Of a DNA stretch of 64,000 nt, positions 7,293-15,589 are shown piece by piece. The notes under the pieces are model-generated. The model did no database searches. It had not been told where the DNA came from and saw only the letters and a list, made by a program, of their open reading frames with translations. The DNA lies in the NCBI RefSeq assembly GCF_006715055.1, contig NZ_VFMN01000001.1:1178001-1242000 (forward strand), given 5' to 3'. Positions within the stretch are counted from its first letter, which is position 1. Every line of letters begins with the position of its first letter. Source of the DNA: Lapillicoccus jejuensis (GTDB lineage Bacteria > Actinomycetota > Actinomycetes > Actinomycetales > Dermatophilaceae). The translations under genes and the position numbers were made by a program.

Positions 7293-8558
7293 ATGACTAC
7301 CGAAACCCATGATGCCAGTCACGCGTCCACCACCGCACCCCGGTGGCGCGACCTGCCGGCGCCGCTCTGGGCGCTCGTCGTCGCCCGGGCGGTCAACCGG
7401 GTCGGCGCCTTCACGCTCCCCTTCCTCGGGGTCGTGCTCGTCGACCGGCTGGGCACCTCCGCGGCGGTCGCCGGCGCGCTCGTCGCCCTCTTCGGCGTGG
7501 CGACGATCCCGTCGCGGCTGCTCGGCGGGGTGCTGGCCGACCGCCTGGGCCCGGTCCCGACGATGACCGTCGGCCTGGTCGGCTGCGCCGTCGGCCAGCT
7601 CCAGGTCGCCGCCGCCGGGGGCCTCGCGGCGGCGGCCGTCGGGGTGGTCGTCCTCGGGCTGGCCTTCGAGGTCTACGAGCCGCCCAGCCAGGCCCTCGTC
7701 GCCGACCTCGTGGGCGACCGCCTGCGCCCGATCGCGTACGGCGCCCTCTCGGCGGCCCTGGCGGGGGCGGGGCTGGTCGCCGGTCCGCTCGCGGTGCGGC
7801 TCGGCGGGATCGACGTGCGCGGGCTGCTCGTCGCCGACGCGGTCAGCTGCCTCGTCGCCGCCGGCCTCGTCGTGGCCGTCGTCCGCCCCGCGCTGCGCCA
7901 CCACGCTGCGTCCCCTGCGTCCGGGACGTCGGCGCCTCCGACCGCCGACCTCTCGGACGCACCCGCTCCGTCGACCCCGGCCACCACCCCATCGCCGACG
8001 TCGCCGTGGCGCGACCGACGGCTGCTCGTGCTGCTCGCGGCCGGGACGGCGTTCGCGACCGTCTACCTGGCCCTGGTCACCGTCCTGCCGCTCGCGCTGC
8101 CGCGGATCGGCCAGCCGCCGGAGCACGCCGGGCTCGTCGTCACCGTCGCCGCGGTCGTCGTCGTCGCCGGCCAGCCGCTGCTGCGCTGGGGACCGCTGCG
8201 CCCGACCGCCCGCGCCCTCGTCGTCGGGTACCTGCTGCTGGCCTTCGGGCTCGCCCTCCTCGCGGTCGCCCACGACCTGACGACGGTCCTGCTCGCGGCC
8301 GTGGTCTGGTCGCTCGGCGACCTGCTGCTCCTCGGCCACCTGCTCTCGCTCGTCAGCGGCCTCGCCCCGGCCGGCGCCCGGGCGCGGTGGCTCGCCGCGT
8401 ACGGCCTGTCGTGGGGCGTCGCCACCGCCCTCGCCCCGCTGCTCGGCACGCAGCTGCTGGTGCACGGCGGACCCGCGCTGCTGTGGGGCACGCTCGCGGT
8501 CGTCGCCCTGGGCCTCGCCGCGCTCCAGCCGGCGCTCGCGCGACCCCGTACCCCCTAG
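7293..8558 (+). CDS. MFS transporter (drug/metabolite efflux type)
   Basis: 421 residues with about 12 hydrophobic segments and a hydrophilic Ser/Thr/Pro-rich central loop (about 205-235), as in two six-helix halves. The motif-A-like loop between helices 2 and 3 reads GGVLADRLGPVP, typical of DHA/proton-coupled exporters. The start ATG 7293 fits a leaderless promoter (separate entry). It is divergent from the CGNR zinc-finger regulator, suggesting inducible export of a toxic compound. The substrate is unknown. The stop codon overlaps the left arm of palindrome copy 2. Confidence 0.88.
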   Translation: MTTETHDASHASTTAPRWRDLPAPLWALVVARAVNRVGAFTLPFLGVVLVDRLGTSAAVAGALVALFGVATIPSRLLGGVLADRLGPVPTMTVGLVGCAVGQLQVAAAGGLAAAAVGVVVLGLAFEVYEPPSQALVADLVGDRLRPIAYGALSAALAGAGLVAGPLAVRLGGIDVRGLLVADAVSCLVAAGLVVAVVRPALRHHAASPASGTSAPPTADLSDAPAPSTPATTPSPTSPWRDRRLLVLLAAGTAFATVYLALVTVLPLALPRIGQPPEHAGLVVTVAAVVVVAGQPLLRWGPLRPTARALVVGYLLLAFGLALLAVAHDLTTVLLAAVVWSLGDLLLLGHLLSLVSGLAPAGARARWLAAYGLSWGVATALAPLLGTQLLVHGGPALLWGTLAVVALGLAALQPALARPRTP

Positions 8559-8602
8559 CGTCCGCACCGCTGGGGCACCGGTGCCCCGTCGGTGCGGACG
8601 CT
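8557..8602. terminator. 40-nt palindrome, copy 2 (convergent terminator between MFS and acyl-CoA ligase)
   Basis: Outer arms 8557-8569 and 8590-8602 (13 bp) enclose GGGGCACCGGTGCCCC, a perfect 16-bp palindrome. It shares its outer arms and core with the element at 6628-6667. It lies between two convergent genes, and its left arm begins inside the MFS stop codon. Confidence 0.75.
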
Positions 8603-8610
8603 GCCGGGAC

Positions 8611-10233
8611 TCAGCCGTCGCCGGCCGCGATCGCGGCGTGCTCGTCGCGCAGCTGCCGCTTGAGGATCTTGCCGCTGGGGTTCTTCGGCAGGGCGCCCGC
8701 GATCACGACGTACTTCGGCGTCTTGTAGCCCGCGAGCACCGACCGGGCGTGCGCGACGACGGCCTCGGCCGTCAGCGTCATCCCCTCCTTCGGCACGACC
8801 ACCGCCGTGACCGCCTCGATCCACCGCGGGTGGCTCACCGCGAAGACGGCGACCTCGGCGACACCGGGCATCGTGTAGATCGCCTCCTCGACCTCGCGGC
8901 TGGCGACGTTCTCCCCGCCGGTCTTGATCATGTCCTTCTTGCGGTCGACGACGTAGAGCCGCCCGGCGTCGTCGACGTAGCCGAGGTCCCCGGAGTGGAA
9001 CCACCCGCCGCGGAACGCCTCCGCCGTCCGTTCCTCGTCACGGAAGTAGCCGAGCGTCGCGTGCGGCGAACGGTGGACGATCTCGCCGACCGTGCCCGAC
9101 GGCACCGGCCGGTCCTCGTCGTCGACGATCCGGGTCTCGACGTTGAGCGCCGCCCGGCCCGCCGACCCGGCGAACTCGAGCTGCTCGTCCGGCGGCAGGA
9201 TCGTCGCGAGCGGCGCCATCTCGGTCTGGCCGTAGAAGTTCCACAGCCGCACCTGCGGCAGCCGCCGCTGGATCTCGCGCAGCACCTCCACCGGCATCGC
9301 CGCGGCCCCGTAGTAGCCCTTGCGCAGCGACGACAGATCGGTCGAGTCGAAGTCGGGATGGCGCAGCAGGCCGATCCACACCGTCGGCGGCGCGAAGAAC
9401 TTGGTCACCCGGTGCTCGGCGATCGCCCGCAGCACCCCGCCCGGGTCGGGCGACGGCAGGACGATGCTCGTCGCGCCCAGCCAGACGTCGGTGCCCAGGA
9501 AGCAGTCGAGCTGGGCGCAGTGGTACATCGGCAGCGTGTGCAGCTCGACGTCGTCCACGCTCATCCCGCCGTCGAGCGCGCACGACGCGTACTGCCACAT
9601 CAGCGCCCGGCTCGACAGCAGCGCCCCCTTCGGACGCGACTCGGTGCCGGAGGTGAACATCATCCGCACCGGGTCGTCGTCGCCCACGAGCACCTCGGGG
9701 GCGCCGGGCGCGTGGCCGAGCCAGTCCCCCAGGTCCACCCACCCGTCGCGACCGGCACCCCGCCGTACGGCGACCCGGTGACGCACCGACCCCGTGCCCG
9801 ATCCCGTGCCCGACCCCGTGCCCGACCCCGTGCCCGCCGCCGCGAGCGCCGCGTCCGCCACCGGCACGAGGGAGTCCTCGACGACGAAGGCCACCGCCTC
9901 GCTGCGGTCGAGGATGAAGGCGATCTCGTCCGGGCCGAGCATGAAGTTGACCGGGACGAGGACCACCCCGGCCCGGGCCGTCGCGAAGTCGAGGACGACG
10001 TACTCCCAGCAGTTGTGCGCCAGCAGCGCGAGCCGGTCCCCGGGCGCCAGACCCGCGTCGGCGATCGCCGCCGCCGTCCGATCCACGAGGTCCTCCAGGT
10101 CGCGGAAGGTCAGCGACGTCGGGCCGTCGACGACCGCGACCTTGTCCGGCCACCGCGCCGCCGTGCGGCGGGGCAGGTCGCCGAGCGCGTGGGAGCGGGC
10201 GGCCCGGACGAGGGGGCTGGTCACGGTGTCCAC
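8611..10233 (-). CDS. AMP-dependent acyl-CoA synthetase/ligase (ANL superfamily)
   Basis: 540 residues. It activates a carboxylic acid with ATP to the acyl-AMP and passes it to CoA. Motifs: P-loop-like TSGTESRPKGA (about 200), FYGQTEMAPL, the hinge region with VDRKKDMIKTGGENV, and the catalytic Lys motif NPSGKILKRQL near the C-terminus. The GTG at 10233 lies 4 nt from a perfect GGAGGT; GTG 10224 (13 nt) is an alternative. Four in-frame GTGS tetrapeptides (12-bp repeats, 9791-9838) sit in a surface-loop region. The chain length of the substrate is unknown; it resembles medium/long-chain fatty-acid or aryl-acid ligases. Confidence 0.9.
   Translation of the reverse strand: MDTVTSPLVRAARSHALGDLPRRTAARWPDKVAVVDGPTSLTFRDLEDLVDRTAAAIADAGLAPGDRLALLAHNCWEYVVLDFATARAGVVLVPVNFMLGPDEIAFILDRSEAVAFVVEDSLVPVADAALAAAGTGSGTGSGTGSGTGSVRHRVAVRRGAGRDGWVDLGDWLGHAPGAPEVLVGDDDPVRMMFTSGTESRPKGALLSSRALMWQYASCALDGGMSVDDVELHTLPMYHCAQLDCFLGTDVWLGATSIVLPSPDPGGVLRAIAEHRVTKFFAPPTVWIGLLRHPDFDSTDLSSLRKGYYGAAAMPVEVLREIQRRLPQVRLWNFYGQTEMAPLATILPPDEQLEFAGSAGRAALNVETRIVDDEDRPVPSGTVGEIVHRSPHATLGYFRDEERTAEAFRGGWFHSGDLGYVDDAGRLYVVDRKKDMIKTGGENVASREVEEAIYTMPGVAEVAVFAVSHPRWIEAVTAVVVPKEGMTLTAEAVVAHARSVLAGYKTPKYVVIAGALPKNPSGKILKRQLRDEHAAIAAGDG
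9791..9838. repeat. 12-bp tandem repeat x4 inside the acyl-CoA ligase
   Basis: Four copies of CCCGTGCCCGAC (plus-strand reading; copies 1 and 4 each with one change) encode (Gly-Thr-Gly-Ser)4 in frame. Copy-number change would alter a loop by four residues without a frameshift. Confidence 0.9.
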
Positions 10234-10250
10234 GTCGACCTCCGTAGGGC

Positions 10251-10292
10251 GGGTGCTGGGTGCTGGGTGCTGGGTGCTGGGTGCTGGGTGCT
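10251..10292. repeat. 7-bp tandem repeat GGGTGCT x6 upstream of the acyl-CoA ligase
   Basis: Six perfect heptamers lie 8 bp upstream of the ligase Shine-Dalgarno, in the 177-bp space between the divergent ligase and GT39 genes. Slippage would change the promoter or leader geometry of the ligase by 7 bp per step. No ORF is interrupted. Confidence 0.92.
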
Positions 10293-10410
10293 GGCGACAC
10301 CGTACGACGCCGTGGGGCACTCGGGGGTCGCTCAGGGTGGACCCCGAGTCATCACCGGGTCAGCGGCGTGCCACAGCGACCGCACAGTCCCCGACCGGAC
10401 CGTGGTCGTC

Positions 10411-12588
10411 ATGGATTCGATCACCCTGCACCGCACCGCGGAGGAGGCCCCGCTCGGCTCGAGCGAGACCCCCCGCGCGACGCGACCGTCCCCGGCCGGC
10501 GCCACGCCGGGCCTCGGCCAGCGCCTGTGGCGCGGGGCCGACACCGACCCGAGCTGGGCCCGACCCGCCCTGCTCGGCCTCCTCGTCCTCACCGCCGGGT
10601 TCTACCTGTGGAACCTCACCGCCAGCGGCTGGGCGAACTCCTTCTACTCCGCCGCCGTCCAGGCCGGGTCGACCAGCTGGGAGGCGTTCTTCTACGGCTC
10701 CTCCGACGCCGGCAACTCGATCACCGTCGACAAGCCCCCGGCCTCGCTGTGGGTCATGGCCCTGTCGGTCCGGGTCCTCGGGCTCAGCTCGTTCGCCATC
10801 CTCCTGCCGCAGGTGCTCATGGGCGTCGCGAGCGTCGGCGTCCTGTACGCCGCCGTCCGGCGCTCCTTCGGCGCGGTCGCCGGCCTCCTCGCGGGGGTCA
10901 CCCTCGCGCTGACGCCCGTCGCGGTGCTGATGTTCCGCTTCAACAACCCCGACGCGCTGCTGACGCTGCTCATGGTCCTCGCGGGCTGGGCGACCCTGCG
11001 CGCCGTCGAGGCGACCCGGCACCGCAGCTCGTGGCGCTGGTTCGTCCTCGCGGGGGTGTTCCTCGGCTTCGCCTTCCTCACCAAGACCCTCCAGGCCTTC
11101 CTCGTCGTCCCCGGCTTCGGGGCGGCGTACCTCCTCGCCGCGAAGGGCACGCTGCGCCAGCGGCTCGGCGGCGCGGTCGCCGGTGGCCTCGCGTTCCTGC
11201 TCTCCGCGGGCTGGTGGGTCGCGATCGTCGAGCTGGTGCCGGCGAGCATGCGGCCCTACATCGGCGGCTCGCAGACGAACTCCTTCCTCGAGCTGACCTT
11301 CGGCTACAACGGCTTCGGCCGGATCACCGGTGACGAGACCGGCTCGGTCGGCGGCGGGGGCGGTGGCACCGGCACCGGGATGTGGGGCGAGACCGGCCTC
11401 GGGCGGCTGTTCGACTCCGAGATCGGCGGCCAGATCTCCTGGCTGCTCCCCGCGGCGCTGCTGCTGCTCGTCGCCGGCCTGTGGTGGCGAGGGCGCCGTC
11501 CGCGCACCGACGCCCGCCGGGCGGCGTACGTCGTCTGGGGCGGCTGGGTCCTCGTGACCGCGCTGACCTTCTCGCTGATGGCCGGGATCTTCCACGCGTA
11601 CTACACCGTCGCCCTCGCCCCGGGCATCGCCGCGCTCGTCGGCATGGGGCTCGCGGAGGCCTGGGAGCACCGCGAGCAGCTGCTCGGCCGGCTCACCCTC
11701 GCGGTCGTCGCGGCGGTGACGAGCGTCTGGTCCTTCGTCCTGCTGTCGCGCTCGGTCGAGTGGAACTCCTGGCTGCGGGTCGTCGTGCTCGCCCTCGGGC
11801 TGGCCGCGGCCGTCGGCGTCCTCCTGCTCTCCCGCATCGCCCGGCGCGCCGTCCCGGTGGTCGTCGCGGCGGGGCTGCTCGCCGGGCTGCTCGGCCCGGC
11901 CGCCTACGCGGCCCAGACCGTGTCGGTCGGCCACAGCGGCTCCATCGTCGACGCCGGCCCGACCGTCTCGGGCGGCCGCGGCGGTCCCGGCGGGGGCTTC
12001 GGTGGTGGCGGCGCCCGGGGTGGCTTCCCCGGCGGCGCCCCCGGCACCCAGGGCGGCACCCAGGGCGGCACCCAGGGCGGCACCGGTACGGCGCCCCAGG
12101 GCACCCCGCCCGGTTTCGGCACCCAGGGCGGCACCGGCACCCAGGGCGGCACCGGCACCCGGGGCACGAGGGGTGGCGGGATGGGTGGCCTGCTCGACGC
12201 GACCACCCCGAGCACCGCCGTCGTCGCCGCCCTCAGCCAGGACGCGTCGCAGTACACCTGGGTCGCGGCCGCCATCGGCTCGCAGAACGCGGCCGGCCTC
12301 CAGCTCGGCACGCAGCTGCCGGTCATGGCCATCGGCGGGTTCAACGGCAGCGACCCGAGCCCGACCCTGGCGCAGTTCCAGGCCGACGTCAGCGCGGGGA
12401 GGATCCACTACTTCCTCGCCGGCGGCGGGTTCGGCGGCCAGAACGGCGGCAGCGACACGGCCTCGCAGATCAGCACGTGGGTGCAGGACAACTTCCGAGC
12501 CGTCACCATTGACGGCATGACGTTCTACGACCTCACCCAGGCGGCCTCGGGCGGCACGTCGAGCAGCGCCTCGACCTCGACCACCTGA
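10411..12588 (+). CDS. GT39-family membrane glycosyltransferase (PMT/ArnT-like)
   Basis: 725 residues. After about 45 cytoplasmic residues come some 10-11 hydrophobic helices to about residue 500. The first extracytoplasmic loop carries the DKPP motif and the acidic region expected for a polyprenyl-phosphate-sugar-dependent transferase. The C-terminal third is a secreted domain: a Gly-rich linker with GTQGG repeats (about 525-590), then a globular part of about 130 residues like the YkcB-type C-terminal domain. The ATG at 10411 fits homologues; no Shine-Dalgarno is seen, and a GTG at 10402 is possible. Its stop overlaps the GtrA start. It probably glycosylates wall polymers or proteins using a GtrA-flipped donor. 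Confidence 0.88.
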   Translation: MDSITLHRTAEEAPLGSSETPRATRPSPAGATPGLGQRLWRGADTDPSWARPALLGLLVLTAGFYLWNLTASGWANSFYSAAVQAGSTSWEAFFYGSSDAGNSITVDKPPASLWVMALSVRVLGLSSFAILLPQVLMGVASVGVLYAAVRRSFGAVAGLLAGVTLALTPVAVLMFRFNNPDALLTLLMVLAGWATLRAVEATRHRSSWRWFVLAGVFLGFAFLTKTLQAFLVVPGFGAAYLLAAKGTLRQRLGGAVAGGLAFLLSAGWWVAIVELVPASMRPYIGGSQTNSFLELTFGYNGFGRITGDETGSVGGGGGGTGTGMWGETGLGRLFDSEIGGQISWLLPAALLLLVAGLWWRGRRPRTDARRAAYVVWGGWVLVTALTFSLMAGIFHAYYTVALAPGIAALVGMGLAEAWEHREQLLGRLTLAVVAAVTSVWSFVLLSRSVEWNSWLRVVVLALGLAAAVGVLLLSRIARRAVPVVVAAGLLAGLLGPAAYAAQTVSVGHSGSIVDAGPTVSGGRGGPGGGFGGGGARGGFPGGAPGTQGGTQGGTQGGTGTAPQGTPPGFGTQGGTGTQGGTGTRGTRGGGMGGLLDATTPSTAVVAALSQDASQYTWVAAAIGSQNAAGLQLGTQLPVMAIGGFNGSDPSPTLAQFQADVSAGRIHYFLAGGGFGGQNGGSDTASQISTWVQDNFRAVTIDGMTFYDLTQAASGGTSSSASTSTT

Positions 12589-13046
12589 TGGCGCCCGCCG
12601 AGGCGACCCGACCCGTCCCCTCCCCGGCTCCGGCCGGGGAGGGGCGGTCCCGTGCGCGCTGGGTCAAGCTGGGCCGGTTCGCGACGATCGGCGTCGCGAG
12701 CACCGTGCTCAACCTCGGGCTCCTCGCCCTGCTGCACCGCCCCCTCGGCGACCAGGTGGCCAACCTCGTCGCCCTCGTCGTCTCCACGCTCTTCAACACC
12801 GCCGCCAACCGGTGGTGGACCTTCGAGGTCCGCGGCCGCGAGGGGATGGGCCGCCACCAGGTGCAGGGGCTGCTCGTCTTCCTGCTCACCTGGGGCCTGA
12901 CGAGCGGGGCGCTCAAGCTCCTCGACGTCCTCGTGGACCGGCCGGCGACGATCGCGGTGGTCGCCGTCGTCGCGCTCGGCAACGTCGTCGCCACCGTCGT
13001 CCGGTACGTCGCCATGCAGCGCTGGATCTTCAAGCCCGCCCCCTGA
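12588..13046 (+). CDS. GtrA family membrane protein
   Basis: 152 residues, four hydrophobic helices from about residue 30, with conserved FNTAANRWWTF between helices 2 and 3 and a C-terminal RYVAMQRWIF, the PF04138 pattern. GtrA proteins are thought to help flip undecaprenyl-phosphate-linked sugars. The start ATG overlaps the GT39 stop by one base (TGATG), so translation is coupled and the two proteins are likely partners. A strong hairpin follows 57 nt downstream. Confidence 0.92.
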   Translation: MAPAEATRPVPSPAPAGEGRSRARWVKLGRFATIGVASTVLNLGLLALLHRPLGDQVANLVALVVSTLFNTAANRWWTFEVRGREGMGRHQVQGLLVFLLTWGLTSGALKLLDVLVDRPATIAVVAVVALGNVVATVVRYVAMQRWIFKPAP

Positions 13047-13102
13047 GGGCTCCGGTGAGCCGACCGAAGAGCCGGCCGACGAGCCGGTCGACGAGCACGG
13101 GA

Positions 13103-13134
13103 AGGGCCCCGCGACCGGGTGGTCGCGGGGCCCT
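13103..13134 (+). terminator. Hairpin terminator after GT39-GtrA
   Basis: 14-bp perfect stem (13103-13116 with 13121-13134), GGGT loop, 56 nt after the GtrA stop and just before the 3' end of the oppositely oriented tRNA-Ser gene. Confidence 0.82.
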
Positions 13135-13149
13135 CCTCGTGCGGCTCGG

Positions 13150-13237
13150 CGGAGGCGGCGGGATTTGAACCCGCGAGGGGTTGTTGACCCCAACCCGCTT
13201 AGCAGGCGGGCGCACTAGGCCACTATGCGACGCCTCC
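13150..13237 (-). tRNA. tRNA-Ser(GCT)
   Basis: 88 nt on the minus strand. The 7-bp acceptor GGAGGCG/CGCCTCC, D-arm, anticodon stem CCCGC/GCGGG with loop CTGCTAA (anticodon GCT, reads AGC/AGU), long class-II variable arm (GGGGTCAACAACCCC) and T-arm GCGGG-TTCAAAT-CCCGC are all present. The discriminator is G; CCA is not encoded. Confidence 0.95.
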
Positions 13238-13510
13238 CCGCCCCGAGCGCGGCGGGACGTCCTGCGGGAGGACGGCCGACCGGCGTGGGGCCAGCACAGC
13301 GTAGCGGCGGGGGGGAACGATGACCAAAGCGCCCCTGACGAGAGCCCGACGCAGGACCGGCCAACCATCCGGGCGCCTGCGGCGTCGAAGGGGAGGAGAC
13401 ACAGGACCCCCGGGTATCCTCGTCACGTTTCGGCACGGGCCCGACGCGACGGGGACCCCCGGACAGCCCCCGAACCCGCCGCCCAGGCCGGCCGACCGCG
13501 AAGGACCGAC

Positions 13511-15055
13511 GTGCAGGTGACCCCCGAGCACCGCGACGACACCGTCGGCGCGCGCACCCGTCGGCTGCAGGACCGCCGCCGCCGCAGCCGCCGCAGCCTG
13601 GGGCTCACCGTCCTCGCCCTCGTGCCGGGCGCCGGGCTGCTGCCCACCCGGTACCGCGCGCTCGGGTGGACCCTGCTCGGTCTGCTCCTCGCCGCGCTCG
13701 CCGTCCTCGGCGTCCTCGTCGCGACCAGGGGCCCCCGCGCCCTGGTGAGCAGCGTGCTGCGCGTCGTCGTCGACCCGACCCTGCTCCTCGTCCTGGCCGC
13801 CGCCCTCGTCGTCGGCGGTCTGCTCTGGGTCGGCTCGATCGTGCTCACGCACCGGGCCACCCGGCCGGCCGACGCCGACCCGGCCGCCCGCTGGGGTCTG
13901 CGGCTGGCCACCCTGCTGTGCGCCCTGCTCGTCGCGCTGCCCGTCGCCCAGTCGGTGCGCTACGTCGGCATCACCCGCGACACGGTGCAGGCGGTGGCCG
14001 GGACGAGCTCGCTGCAGCCGAAGGTCGCCTCCACCGCCAAGCCGGCGGCGCAGAAGGAGGACCCCTGGGCGTCCGTCCCCCGGGTCAACATGCTGCTCAT
14101 CGGCTCGGACGCGGGCACCGACCGCAGCGGGCTGCGGACCGACTCGATGGTCATCGCGAGCATCGACACGAAGACCGGGTCCACGGTCCTCGTCTCGATC
14201 CCCCGCAACCTCGAGCGGGTGCCGTTCCCGGCCGACAACCCGCTGCACCGCTACTTCCCCGACGGCTACTACTGCCCGCAGCGCGGCGTCGGCAACGAGT
14301 GCCTCATCAACGCCGTGTGGGAGGAGGCGCTCGGTCACAAGGACGAGTTCGCCGGCGACCGCAACCCCGGCCTGACCACCCTGCAGGGCGTGCTCACCGA
14401 GATCACCGGGCTGAAGATCGACGACACGACGATCATCGACCTCGACGGCTTCGAGCAGCTCGTCGACGCGATGGGCGGGGTCTACGTCAACAACACCGAG
14501 AAGCTCCCGATCAACGGCTACCACCTCAGCAACGGCGGCGTCGCCGGCATCGAGGGCTACATCGAGCCGGGCTACCAGAAGCTGAACGGCAAGCAGGCGC
14601 TGTGGTTCGCCCGCTCGCGGCTGCTGTCCGACGACTACTCCCGGATGCGCCGTCAGCGCTGCCTCATCGGCGCCATCGTCGACCAGGTCGACCCCGGCAC
14701 GATGCTCACCCGCTACCCGCAGCTGGCCAAGGTGGCGCAGAACAACGTCGAGACCGACGTCGCCGTCGGTGACCTGCCCGCGTGGGTCGATCTCGTCGAG
14801 CGGATCCAGAAGGGCGGCATCCGCTCGCTCGTCTTCACGTACGACGTCGTCAACGTCGCCAGGCCGAACTTCACCAAGATGAAGGCGGAGGTGGCGGCGG
14901 CGCTCGTGCCGCCGAAGGCCCCCGCCACCCCGACGGGGCCGTCCACCCCGTCGACGCCGTCGCCGTCGACGACGACGCCCTCCACCCCGACCGCGCCCCC
15001 GACGACCCGAGCCCCCGACACCTCGGCCGCCGTCGACCTCAAGCAGGCCTGCTGA
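13511..15055 (+). CDS. LytR-CpsA-Psr (LCP) family cell-wall polymer ligase
   Basis: 514 residues. Four hydrophobic segments lie in the first 160 residues, then an extracellular LCP domain (about 190-450). Its pyrophosphate/lipid-binding residues are visible: GSDAGTDRSGLRTDSM, SIPRNLERVP and WFARSRLLSDDYSRMRRQRC. A low-complexity Pro/Thr/Ser tail ends in a Cys. LCP enzymes attach teichoic acid-, arabinogalactan- or capsule-type polymers to peptidoglycan. GTG 13511 is chosen with GAAGGA 5 nt upstream; GTG 13517 is the alternative. A possible -10 (TATCCT, 13414-13419) lies about 90 nt upstream. Monocistronic, ending at a strong hairpin. Confidence 0.93.
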   Translation: MQVTPEHRDDTVGARTRRLQDRRRRSRRSLGLTVLALVPGAGLLPTRYRALGWTLLGLLLAALAVLGVLVATRGPRALVSSVLRVVVDPTLLLVLAAALVVGGLLWVGSIVLTHRATRPADADPAARWGLRLATLLCALLVALPVAQSVRYVGITRDTVQAVAGTSSLQPKVASTAKPAAQKEDPWASVPRVNMLLIGSDAGTDRSGLRTDSMVIASIDTKTGSTVLVSIPRNLERVPFPADNPLHRYFPDGYYCPQRGVGNECLINAVWEEALGHKDEFAGDRNPGLTTLQGVLTEITGLKIDDTTIIDLDGFEQLVDAMGGVYVNNTEKLPINGYHLSNGGVAGIEGYIEPGYQKLNGKQALWFARSRLLSDDYSRMRRQRCLIGAIVDQVDPGTMLTRYPQLAKVAQNNVETDVAVGDLPAWVDLVERIQKGGIRSLVFTYDVVNVARPNFTKMKAEVAAALVPPKAPATPTGPSTPSTPSPSTTTPSTPTAPPTTRAPDTSAAVDLKQAC

Positions 15056-15074
15056 CCCGGGCTGCACACGGAAC

Positions 15075-15106
15075 GGCCCCCCGCACCGTCGTCGGTGCGG
15101 GGGGCC
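15075..15106. terminator. Hairpin terminator between LCP gene and csp2
   Basis: 13-bp perfect stem (15075-15087 with 15094-15106), 6-nt loop, between the convergent LCP and cold-shock genes. Confidence 0.82.
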
Positions 15107-15140
15107 GGTCACGCAGCCGGGGCTGCGGTGGGACGCTCGG

Positions 15141-15344
15141 TCAGAGCGGACGGACGGCGTCCGCCTGCGGGCCCTTGGGGCCCTGGGTGACCTCGAACTC
15201 GACGGCCTGGTTCTCCTCGAGGGAGCGGTAGCCGTTGGACTGGATGGCCGAGTAGTGCACGAAGACGTCGGGGCCGCCCCCGTCCTGCGCAATGAAGCCG
15301 TAGCCCTTCTCGGCGTTGAACCACTTCACCTTGCCCTGTGCCAT
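15141..15344 (-). CDS. Cold-shock domain protein (CspA family), copy 2
   Basis: 67 residues, [18 protein letters not shown], with RNP1 KGYGFI and RNP2 DVFVHYSAI. It has the same length and layout as copy 1; the changes cluster in the loop after RNP2 and at the C-terminus. ATG 15344 is preceded by AAGGA. It is expressed from its own promoter (-10 at 15527-15522) through a leader of about 170 nt, almost the same length as that of copy 1. Functional divergence from copy 1 (for example constitutive versus cold-induced) cannot be judged from sequence. Confidence 0.96.
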   Translation of the reverse strand: MAQGKVKWFNAEKGYGFIAQDGGGPDVFVHYSAIQSNGYRSLEENQAVEFEVTQGPKGPQADAVRPL

Positions 15345-15527
15345 GGGGTCTTGTTTCCTTCTCTCTGGCCGAGAGGACGTGCACAGCACACGCCCCCGGC
15401 TGCGGTCTCACCCCAACCGGGCCAGCCCCCCACCAGCAAGTAACGAAAAGCCCGCCACAACCTTCGCAGCGGGCCGACTTCCCTGTCTCACGTGCGGGTA
15501 CTGCAACTGCAACCGGCGCACACGCTA
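15345..15527 (-). promoter_or_regulatory. csp2 promoter and long 5' leader with internal hairpin/U-run
   Basis: -10 TAGCGT (15527-15522), predicted +1 at about 15514, RNA beginning GGUUGCAGUU (15514-15505). A GCCCGC/GCGGGC hairpin (15474-15469 with 15455-15450, 13-nt loop) is followed by UUUU (15449-15446), then about 100 nt to the ATG. The order and distances match the csp1 leader. The hairpin could instead end the upstream folP2-type transcript. Confidence 0.6.
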
Positions 15528-15589
15528 GCACGCAGGGTGCGGCCGGAACCGGTTGACGACGCAGGTTTCACCCACCGTCCGGAGGGTGG

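Noticed and set aside
8581-10410. N-terminal extension of the GT39 frame by over 600 codons
   Set aside because: The extension is antisense to the acyl-CoA ligase and Arg-rich; homologues begin near the ATG at 10411.
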